From Cyanobacteria bacterium UBA11153 (GTDB lineage: Bacteria > Cyanobacteriota > Cyanobacteriia > Cyanobacteriales > Coleofasciculaceae): a DNA stretch of 17,705 nt. Both the position numbers and the translations under genes were made by a program. Positions 6,445 to 12,703 of the stretch are shown in pieces. The stretch is from the NCBI GenBank assembly GCA_003511885.1, contig DOIX01000064.1:1-17705 (forward strand). Reading direction: 5' to 3'. Each line of letters begins with the position of its first letter. The stretch's first letter is position 1. The notes under the pieces are model-generated. The model saw nothing but the letters and a program-made list of their open reading frames with translations, did no database searches and was not told the origin of the DNA.

Positions 6445-8040
6445 ATGAAAATTTTACTAGTTTACCCCCTATTTCCCAAAACATTCTGGTCTTATGAAAA
6501 AATCCTCCAACTAGTAAATCGCAAAGTCCTCCTCCCCCCATTAGGATTAGTAACTGTAGCAGCTATTTTACCCCAAGAATGGGAATTCAAACTAGTAGAT
6601 CGAAATATCCGCGCCGTAACTGAAGCGGAATGGCAATGGGCAGATATCGTAATTCTCTCTGCCATGATTGTGCAAAAACCCGATTTATTAGACCAAATTC
6701 GAGAAGCTAAAAGACGCGGTAAACTGGTAGCTGTAGGAGGCCCTTATCCTACATCTGTACCCCATGAAGTCCAAGATGTGGGCGTAGATTATTTAATTTT
6801 AGATGAAGGAGAAATTACCCTCCCTATGTTTATCGAAGCAGTGCAAAAGGGGGAAAAATCGGGAATTTTCCGCGCCAATGGGGAAAAACCAGATGTCACT
6901 CATACACCCATTCCCCGCTTCGATTTACTGGAATTTGATGCTTACGATTCCATGTCGGTACAGTTTTCGCGAGGCTGTCCCTTCCAATGCGAATTTTGCG
7001 ATATTATTACTCTATACGGTCGCAAACCGCGTACAAAAACTCCCGCACAGTTATTGGCAGAATTAGATTATCTTTACGAGTTAGGCTGGCGGCGCGGTGT
7101 CTTTATGGTAGACGATAACTTTATCGGGAATAAACGGAATGTAAAGTTGTTGTTGAAAGAGTTGAAAGTATGGCAAGCAGAAAAAAAATATCCCTTCCGA
7201 TTTAATACAGAAGCATCTGTAGACTTAGCCCAAGATTCAGAACTGATGGACTTAATGGTAGAATGCTACTTTGATGCCGTATTTGTCGGGATTGAAACGC
7301 CAGATGAAGATAGCTTGCAGCTAACTAAAAAATTCCAAAATACTCGGAACTCTTTAGTGGAATCAGTAGAAACAATTACCAAGGCAGGATTGCGGGTAAT
7401 GGCAGGGTTTATTATCGGCTTTGATGGAGAGAAATCTGGATCTGGCGATCGCATTGTCAAATTTGCGGAGCTTACAGGTATTCCTACCACAACCTTTGCC
7501 ATGTTGCAAGCTCTGCCCAATACAGCCTTGTGGCATCGGTTGGAGAAAGAAGGACGACTGCGAGGAAAAGATGGTAATATTAACCAGACGACCTTAATGA
7601 ATTTTATCCCGACTCGACCCCTAGAAGAAATTGCCATGGAATATGTTGAAGCATTCTGGCAATTATATGAACCAGAAACATATTTAGATCGAATTTACCG
7701 TTATTTTCTCAAATTAGGCGTACCCAAATGTCACCCTCCCTTCAAACTACCCAGCTTAATCGATTTAAAAGCCGTTGGAATTGTCTGTTGGCGACAAGGA
7801 ATTAAACGGAAAACTCGTTGGAAATTTTGGCATCATCTATTTAGCATGATGCGACGGAATCCAGCAGTTTGGGAACATTATCTCATCCTCTGCGCCCATA
7901 ACGAACATTTTCTCGAATATCGCCAGATTGTCAGAAATGAGATTGAGGGGCAGTTAGCTGAGTTTTTAGCCAAAGAAGCTCAGATCCAGGCAGACAAGGA
8001 TAAAATGAGAGGAGAGGTAGTAGGTGCGATCGCAAATTAA
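6445..8040 (+). CDS. B12-binding-type radical SAM protein with DUF4070-like C-terminus
   Basis: A radical S-adenosylmethionine enzyme with an N-terminal cobalamin-binding-like Rossmann domain (about 1-150), a radical SAM barrel (about 165-370) and a C-terminal DUF4070-like segment (about 370-510). The iron-sulfur motif is CPFQCEFC (C178, C182, C185). The binding domain has the expected GGPYPTSVP loop (98-106), but the base-off DxHxxG motif is not seen; the corresponding place reads LVDRNI, so cobalamin may bind without the lower His ligand or not at all. The same architecture includes HpnP, the hopanoid C-2 methylase, but also many uncharacterised cyanobacterial paralogues, so no substrate is assigned. 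The 531-residue length fits the family. The last codons contain a HIP1 site that opens a duplicated 63-bp segment shared with the next gene's leader. Confidence 0.88.
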   Translation: MKILLVYPLFPKTFWSYEKILQLVNRKVLLPPLGLVTVAAILPQEWEFKLVDRNIRAVTEAEWQWADIVILSAMIVQKPDLLDQIREAKRRGKLVAVGGPYPTSVPHEVQDVGVDYLILDEGEITLPMFIEAVQKGEKSGIFRANGEKPDVTHTPIPRFDLLEFDAYDSMSVQFSRGCPFQCEFCDIITLYGRKPRTKTPAQLLAELDYLYELGWRRGVFMVDDNFIGNKRNVKLLLKELKVWQAEKKYPFRFNTEASVDLAQDSELMDLMVECYFDAVFVGIETPDEDSLQLTKKFQNTRNSLVESVETITKAGLRVMAGFIIGFDGEKSGSGDRIVKFAELTGIPTTTFAMLQALPNTALWHRLEKEGRLRGKDGNINQTTLMNFIPTRPLEEIAMEYVEAFWQLYEPETYLDRIYRYFLKLGVPKCHPPFKLPSLIDLKAVGIVCWRQGIKRKTRWKFWHHLFSMMRRNPAVWEHYLILCAHNEHFLEYRQIVRNEIEGQLAEFLAKEAQIQADKDKMRGEVVGAIAN

Positions 8041-8167
8041 GATGATAGGGGTAGCTTGAGTTGAAAACAATGAAACTTTCTTCCCCATACCCCATGCCCT
8101 ATTTGCGATCGCAAATTAAGATGATAGGGGTAGTTTGAGTTGAAAACAATGAAACTTTTTTCCCCAT
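8026..8167. repeat. 63-bp direct duplication, copies offset by 79 bp
   Basis: Segment 8026-8088 recurs at 8105-8167 with two mismatches. Both copies start with the HIP1 octamer GCGATCGC and end in TTCCCCAT. The first copy covers the final codons and stop of the radical SAM gene and contains a decoy ATG at 8070 that opens only about 22 codons. The second holds the real ATG (8149) of the glycosyltransferase gene. It looks like a recent tandem duplication that recreated a leader region. Confidence 0.9.
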
Positions 8168-9624
8168 CCCCCACTCCCCATTCCCCATTTACCATCCCCT
8201 GGTTTAGCCTCAGCTTAACAGGGATTTTCTTTGCTTCTCTTTTCTTACGGTTTTGGGGATTGGGTAGATTTAATGCCCTCGTTTTCGATGAAGTCTATTA
8301 CGCAAAATACGCCAATAACTACTTAACTGGTACGGAATTTGAACATGCCCATCCACCTTTAAGTACCTATATTATTGCCATTGGTATGTGGATTGGCTCC
8401 CATTTACCAATTGGACAAGATATGGTAAATGGTTTAACAGGTTCATTACGTTCAACTTGGAGTTATCGCTGGCTAAATGCCTTAACAGGTGCATTTATTC
8501 CTTTAGTCGTTGCCGCCATTGCTTATCAACTCAATCGCCGTCGCAGTTATGCCGTGATTGCTGCCCTATTTTCGGCGGCAGATGGTTTATTTTTAGTGGA
8601 ATCTCGCTACGCATTAAACAATGTATATTTAGTTATTCTAGGATTATTAGGTCAGTTATTTTTCCTCATGGCATTGCAGCGACAAAAATACTGGCGCTGG
8701 CTAATGTTAGGATTATCAGGGATGTTTTTTGGTGCTTGTATCTGCATTAAATGGAATGGTTTATGGTTTTTACTCGGAGTTTATTTTGTTTGGATAACTG
8801 CTTGGCTAATTAAATGGAGGATTTCCGGGATTGGGGACGAAAAATCAGATCCAATTAAAACAAAAAGATCCCGAAACCCCCTCATTAATGTTACCCAATT
8901 AAATATTATTCATATTATTATTAATTATGGGATTATTCCCTTCGCTACCTATAGTTTGCTCTGGATTCCTCAAATCCTGATGAATCCAAAATATGGTGGA
9001 TTCTGGAAATTGCAGAAGTACATTCTCGAATTTCATGAAAAAGTAGGCAGCGGTCCAAATGTCCATCCTTACTGCTCAAAATGGTATACTTGGCCATTAA
9101 TGATTCGCCCCGTTGCTTACTTCTATCAAACAGCACAAACTCTTCAGGAACAAGTACCTGCTTACCCACCATTACCCAACGGTGTAGGTAAAGTAATATA
9201 TGATGTTCATGCCATGGGCAATCCCATCTTATACTGGCTATCAACAGCAGCAATTGCCTTGTTAATAGTGCTATTGCTTCACCGCTTGTGGTTAGGAGTC
9301 TGGGGCATATTTTTCCCCACTACTACCAACTACATGACTATATATCTAGTCATGAATTGGTTCGCCAACTTATTACCTTGGGTAAGAGTAACCCGATGTA
9401 TATTTTTGTATCATTACATGGGTTCTTCGGTATTTTCAGCTTTAGGATTGGCATGGATTATCGATCGCTGGTTGAACGGAGAACAGCGTCAGCGGCAAAT
9501 GTGGGCTATAATTGCGATCGCGTTAATTTTGCTTGCCTTTGCTTGGTGGTTACCAATTTACTTAGGTTTGCCCTTATCCCCTCAAGGGCATAAACTTCGC
9601 ATGTGGTTTGATTCTTGGATTTAA
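8149..9624 (+). CDS. PMT-family, phospholipid-carrier-dependent membrane glycosyltransferase
   Basis: A multi-spanning protein of the dolichyl-phosphate-mannose-protein mannosyltransferase superfamily (GT-C fold), expected to move a sugar from a polyprenyl-phosphate carrier to a protein or glycan on the outer face of the inner membrane. The first loop carries the catalytic-type acidic motif FDEVYYAKYANNY (D47, E48) and HAHPPL (66-71). The C-terminal part matches the PMT four-transmembrane region: SKWYTWPLMIRPVAYFYQ, then WVRVTRCIFLYHYMG near the end. About ten hydrophobic segments are visible. Donor and acceptor cannot be deduced. The ATG at 8149 is preferred; an in-frame TTG three codons upstream is possible. 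Residues 5-14 are encoded by CCCCAxx heptamer repeats, so the extreme N-terminus is probably not conserved. No glycan cluster surrounds it. Confidence 0.88.
   Translation: MKLFSPSPTPHSPFTIPWFSLSLTGIFFASLFLRFWGLGRFNALVFDEVYYAKYANNYLTGTEFEHAHPPLSTYIIAIGMWIGSHLPIGQDMVNGLTGSLRSTWSYRWLNALTGAFIPLVVAAIAYQLNRRRSYAVIAALFSAADGLFLVESRYALNNVYLVILGLLGQLFFLMALQRQKYWRWLMLGLSGMFFGACICIKWNGLWFLLGVYFVWITAWLIKWRISGIGDEKSDPIKTKRSRNPLINVTQLNIIHIIINYGIIPFATYSLLWIPQILMNPKYGGFWKLQKYILEFHEKVGSGPNVHPYCSKWYTWPLMIRPVAYFYQTAQTLQEQVPAYPPLPNGVGKVIYDVHAMGNPILYWLSTAAIALLIVLLLHRLWLGVWGIFFPTTTNYMTIYLVMNWFANLLPWVRVTRCIFLYHYMGSSVFSALGLAWIIDRWLNGEQRQRQMWAIIAIALILLAFAWWLPIYLGLPLSPQGHKLRMWFDSWI
8162..8189. repeat. CCCCAxT-type heptamers inside the glycosyltransferase 5' end
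   Basis: Four perfect-phase heptamers, CCCCATC, CCCCACT, CCCCATT and CCCCATT, correspond to the class called STRR1 in cyanobacteria. They are translated as the Ser-Pro-rich start of the glycosyltransferase. A shorter run (CCCCATA, CCCCATG) lies at 8083-8096. Confidence 0.85.
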
Positions 9625-9640
9625 AGGGTTGTGATAGCGA

Positions 9641-9660
9641 TTCTCAATCATACCTGAGAA
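9641..9660. repeat. Short hairpin downstream of the glycosyltransferase
   Basis: TTCTCA (9641-9646) and TGAGAA (9655-9660) form a six-pair stem with an eight-base loop, 16 bases after the stop codon. No T-run follows, so it is at most a weak terminator candidate. Confidence 0.35.
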
Positions 9661-9700
9661 ACTGATGTTAAATTAGCAGTATGCTTTAACATAAAACTAT

Positions 9701-10186
9701 ATGACAGCACAATCATCTCAACTCTTTCAAACATTGTACGAAAATGATTATTACCTCTGGCTAGATACAACAGTCAGGAAACTGCGCTGTGCTGATTTTG
9801 ATACCGTAGATTGGGAAAACTTAATTGAGGAAATCGAGAGTATGGGCAGAAGTGAGAAAAGGGCGTTAGCAAGTTTGTTAACCAGACTTTTTGAACACCT
9901 ACTCAAGTTAAGTTACTGGGAATCAGAAAGAGAAAACAACGCCAACAACTGGAAAGGAGAAATTACTGCTTTCCGACTCCAAATCAAGAAACTACTCAAA
10001 GATAGTCCCAGTCTGAAACCCTATCTCAATGAAATATTTCAAGAATGTTACCTAGATTCGCGCAAAGTTATCAGTCAATTAACAGGGCAAAATTTAGCTA
10101 ATTTTCCACCTCAACCAATTGCTACAATCCAGCAAGTTTGGGATGAAAATTGGTTCCCCGATAACAAATCAGAATCTACCCAATAA
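9701..10186 (+). CDS. DUF29 family protein
   Basis: A 161-residue soluble protein of the DUF29 family, common in multiple copies in cyanobacteria and of unknown function. The family pattern is visible: an N-terminal YENDYYLWLDTTVRKLR segment, the DWENLIEEIESMGRSEKRAL block (about 37-56), a helical RLFEHLLKLSYW region, the RLQIKKLLKDSPSLKPYL block and a C-terminal proline-rich WDENWFPD end. Length is normal and the start codon is ATG. Its neighbours (glycosyltransferase upstream on the same strand, trmB convergent downstream) do not suggest a role. DUF29 genes are sometimes discussed as mobile or toxin-antitoxin associated, but no partner gene is seen here. Confidence 0.88.
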   Translation: MTAQSSQLFQTLYENDYYLWLDTTVRKLRCADFDTVDWENLIEEIESMGRSEKRALASLLTRLFEHLLKLSYWESERENNANNWKGEITAFRLQIKKLLKDSPSLKPYLNEIFQECYLDSRKVISQLTGQNLANFPPQPIATIQQVWDENWFPDNKSESTQ

Positions 10187-10205
10187 AAATGATATCCCTC
10201 CTGTT

Positions 10206-10228
10206 TGTAGTCGGCACTTCAGTGCCCC
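10206..10228. repeat. Palindromic repeat between convergent genes
   Basis: GGCACTTCAGTGCC (10213-10226) is a self-complementary hairpin preceded by TGTAGTC. The TGTAGT-hairpin-ACTTCAGT layout resembles short palindromic repeats dispersed in cyanobacterial genomes. It sits between the DUF29 gene and the convergent trmB gene; no T-run is present. Confidence 0.55.
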
Positions 10229-10350
10229 AAAAGCAATACTTACAAGCAGCAAACCCTATAAGCCTTGATACTACCGGACACGATCCGATAACATAATAAC
10301 ATAATAGTCATTTTGACCAAACAAAAAAAACAATCAAAAAACCCAGCTTC

Positions 10351-11004
10351 TCAAAACCCCACTCCCCACTCCCCATTTTTAACAAACACAGCACGGTAAA
10401 CAGCTTCGCCGCGAGAAATAGTATAGATTTCTCTTTCCGTCGGAATAGGAAGAGGATTAGTTTCCAACCAATCCTCATCTTTTCGGTAAAAAGCCGAATT
10501 AGCCTCAAAGCGGGAACACATTTCCCTCGCCACAGCCTCAACATCAGACTGAAGAAAAACCCATCCTCCTTCCGCCAGATATTTAGCTAAATCTTGCACC
10601 ATTTCCGGTTTAACGACACGGCGTTTCATTTGTCGCTTTTTAAACCAAGGATCTGGAAATTGAATCGTAACTTGCTGTAATATTTGATGGGGAAGCGACT
10701 CTAAAATAGGTACTAATGAGTTATTGGCATTCCCAAATAAGTAGTGTAAATTTTTTAAACCTAACTCAGCAACTAACTGGTTAGCCTCTTTAACTAATGT
10801 TTCTCGAATTTCCAAACCCAGGAAATTCCAATCTGGTTGTAAAGTTGCCATTTTTAATAAAAATTCCCCTTTAGCACAACCAATATCTAAATGTAGAGGT
10901 TGATTCAGTTTGCTGTAAATTTCACTCCAGTTAGGCGGAGTAATTGGTATTTGGTATTTTTTACTCAGTGGATTAACATGTTGACGCACGCGGATTTTCG
11001 ACAA
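10351..11004 (-). CDS. trmB: tRNA (guanine-N7-)-methyltransferase
   Basis: Methylates N7 of G46 in the variable loop of tRNA using S-adenosylmethionine. The SAM motif DIGCAKGEFLLKMA is at residues 40-53, the acidic LEIRE strand follows at 64-68, the signature FPDPWFKKRQMKRRVV is at 116-131, and the substrate-binding PTEREIYTISRG is at 188-199. Length (217) is normal. The start is a TTG: the frame opens SKIRVRQHVNPLS, typical of the family, and a strong Shine-Dalgarno (AGGAGGT) lies seven bases upstream. The last residues, after the expected YRAVFVKN, read GEWGVGF and are encoded by CCCCACT heptamer repeats that evidently entered the 3' end of the gene. It lies downstream of two signalling genes on the same strand, separated by 134 bp of mostly repeat DNA, so cotranscription is uncertain. 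Confidence 0.95.
   Translation of the reverse strand: MSKIRVRQHVNPLSKKYQIPITPPNWSEIYSKLNQPLHLDIGCAKGEFLLKMATLQPDWNFLGLEIRETLVKEANQLVAELGLKNLHYLFGNANNSLVPILESLPHQILQQVTIQFPDPWFKKRQMKRRVVKPEMVQDLAKYLAEGGWVFLQSDVEAVAREMCSRFEANSAFYRKDEDWLETNPLPIPTEREIYTISRGEAVYRAVFVKNGEWGVGF
10357..10377. repeat. CCCCACT heptamers within the 3' end of trmB
   Basis: Three in-phase heptamers, CCCCACT, CCCCACT and CCCCATT, overlap the last codons of trmB. Read on the minus strand they encode the GEWGVG tail that lies beyond the conserved end of the enzyme. Confidence 0.85.
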
Positions 11005-11011
11005 TATTTTT

Positions 11012-11018
11012 ACCTCCT
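11012..11018 (-). promoter_or_regulatory. Ribosome binding site of trmB (decides a TTG start)
   Basis: On the minus strand AGGAGGT ends seven bases before the TTG at 11004. It is the strongest Shine-Dalgarno seen in the window and fixes the rare start codon. Confidence 0.8.
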
Positions 11019-11081
11019 CTTTTAACTTTATGGAAATTTGACAACGGAGAATTGTCCATTGCCATCAGGGTAATCTGAGTA

Positions 11082-11137
11082 ACTATCAACTATAAACTAT
11101 CAATTGTCAACTATCAACTGTCAATTGTCAACTATCA
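11082..11137. repeat. Heptamer array (ACTATCA type), eight units
   Basis: Eight in-register heptamers of the form A(C/T)T(A/G)T(C/A)A run without a gap, and a ninth diverged unit (11138-11144) overlaps the TAG stop codon of the receiver-kinase gene. It is the same repeat family as 4911-4945 and 4036-4060. Such arrays can vary in copy number by slippage. Confidence 0.9.
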
Positions 11138-11138
11138 A

Positions 11139-12530
11139 CTAACGAATTAACAACTCAATTGCAAATTCAGTCCCCTCTCCCGGCAGAGAAATAAGACTTA
11201 ACTTTCCCCCATGTTTCTCCTCCACAATCTCTTGACAAATAGACAAACCCAACCCCGTACCTTTACCAAATGGTTTAGTAGTAAAAAATGGTTCAAATAA
11301 CTTAGGTTGTATTTCGACTGGGATACCAGGACCATTATCTACAATTCTGATTGCTACTCGATTGGTATCGCTTAATTCAGTGCGAATCCAAATAGTCGGC
11401 ATTTTTCGATCTTTGGCAGATACTTCCGAGTTATGAGTTCTAAATTCCGCTTCTTCCAAAGCATCAATTGCATTCGTTATAATATTAGTAAAAACTTGAT
11501 TGAGGAGAGCCGGATCGCACTCAACTGGAGGTATATTCCCATACTCTTTAATCGTTTCAATACCCGGACGTTTTCCAGCTTGTTTGAGTCGATGCTGCAA
11601 TAGAATTAGAGTACTATCTAGATGTTGGTGAATATCCACTGTCATCATCGAGCCTGACTTCATGCGAGAGAAATTGCGCAAGCTACTAATAATTTGGCAG
11701 ATCCGATCCGTTCCTAATTCCATGGAATTAAGTAATTTGGGCAAATCTTGGTTAAGGAAATCTAGTTCAATATCTTTAATTTTTTGCTGGATTTCTGAAT
11801 GGGGATTGGGATAGTATTTTTGATATATCTCCAGTAGATCCTGCAAGTCTTTCACATAAATTTTCGCATAGGAGATATTCCCATGAATTGAGCTGACGGG
11901 ATTGTTAATTTCGTGAGCAACTCCGGCAATCATTTGCCCCAGACTGGACATTTTTTCATTCTGGACTAAAACCGCTTGAGCTTTTTGCCAATTATCCATA
12001 GCTTCTGCTAGTTTTTCTGTTCTTTCTTCTACCCGTTGCTCCAATTCTTCTGTTAGTTTTTGCAATTTGGCTTCGGTGGCAATCCGCTGTTCAATTTCCT
12101 TGAGAAGGATTGTATTTTTTTCTTCTAGTCTTTTAGTTAAGGTATACAATTTTAAATGTACCCTAACTCTCGCCAAAATTTCCTCTTGCTGAAATGGTTT
12201 GACAATATAATCAACTGCGCCCAAATTTAAGCCTTTAACTTTCTCAACTGTATCAGCTAGAGCAGTCATGAAAATCACTGGAATATCGTAGGTAGATAGA
12301 TTGCTTTTCAAGCGACGGCAGGTTTCAAAACCATCAATTCCTGGCATCATGATATCCAATAAAATCAGGGATGGCTGTTCGTATTCTACCTGTTCAATCG
12401 CACTTTCTCCATCTGTAGCTACAGCAACTTCAAATCCCGCCTCAGTTAATGTATCTGATAACACCTCTAGGTTGTTTGGGCTATCATCAACTATGAGAAT
12501 AATATCTTTATCTTTATCTGAGGTATACAT
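11139..12530 (-). CDS. Receiver domain-histidine kinase protein
   Basis: A soluble two-component protein with an N-terminal receiver and a C-terminal kinase. Numbering from an in-frame TTG at 12545 (five codons upstream of the chosen ATG), the receiver has VDD (19-21), phospho-acceptor D64 in LLDIMMPGIDG and K117 in VKPF. A coiled coil of about 65 residues follows (about 131-195). The HisKA motif is GVAHEINNP (H211), and the ATPase has the DNGPGIP G1 box (about 403-409), FEPFFTTKPFGKG and TGLGLSI (430-436). There is no membrane segment, so input must come through the receiver. The ATG at 12530 is chosen because TTG lacks any ribosome binding site; neither has a good one. The gene follows the large hybrid kinase by about 173 bp on the same strand, suggesting a phosphorelay pair. 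The stop codon lies in a heptamer repeat. Confidence 0.92.
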   Translation of the reverse strand: MYTSDKDKDIILIVDDSPNNLEVLSDTLTEAGFEVAVATDGESAIEQVEYEQPSLILLDIMMPGIDGFETCRRLKSNLSTYDIPVIFMTALADTVEKVKGLNLGAVDYIVKPFQQEEILARVRVHLKLYTLTKRLEEKNTILLKEIEQRIATEAKLQKLTEELEQRVEERTEKLAEAMDNWQKAQAVLVQNEKMSSLGQMIAGVAHEINNPVSSIHGNISYAKIYVKDLQDLLEIYQKYYPNPHSEIQQKIKDIELDFLNQDLPKLLNSMELGTDRICQIISSLRNFSRMKSGSMMTVDIHQHLDSTLILLQHRLKQAGKRPGIETIKEYGNIPPVECDPALLNQVFTNIITNAIDALEEAEFRTHNSEVSAKDRKMPTIWIRTELSDTNRVAIRIVDNGPGIPVEIQPKLFEPFFTTKPFGKGTGLGLSICQEIVEEKHGGKLSLISLPGEGTEFAIELLIR

Positions 12531-12684
12531 ATATTTATTAAGCAAACTACAAATTTGACACTACTGTGGCTGCGGTAGGAAGATAGAAGTGGAATTCTCC
12601 CAGGATCTCATCTCTGTAGCATCCTCCTGCCTTTCTCGATCAACAGTCAAGGCGGGAAAATTGCAGCCAAGAACCGATTGTATT

Positions 12685-12700
12685 GTACATGGTTATGTAC
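12685..12700. repeat. Hairpin just after the hybrid kinase stop codon
   Basis: GTACAT (12685-12690) and ATGTAC (12695-12700) form a perfect six-pair stem with a four-base loop, three bases beyond the stop codon of the minus-strand hybrid kinase. No T-run follows on the minus strand, so it may protect a transcript end or attenuate rather than terminate. The inference is weak. Confidence 0.4.
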
Positions 12701-12703
12701 CCT

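Noticed and set aside
8140..8148. TTG start three codons upstream of the glycosyltransferase ATG
   Set aside because: No ribosome binding site supports it, the ATG at 8149 is adequate, and the region belongs to a duplicated leader.
8945..9253. 102-codon minus-strand open frame inside the glycosyltransferase gene
   Set aside because: Lies antisense to a well-supported gene and has no domain signal.
10187..10350. Rho-independent terminator for the DUF29 gene or trmB
   Set aside because: The only hairpin (10213-10226) is not followed by a T-run on either strand, so it is described as a palindromic repeat.
12531..12545. TTG start five codons upstream in the receiver-kinase gene
   Set aside because: Lacks a Shine-Dalgarno, unlike trmB; the ATG at 12530 leaves the receiver domain complete.
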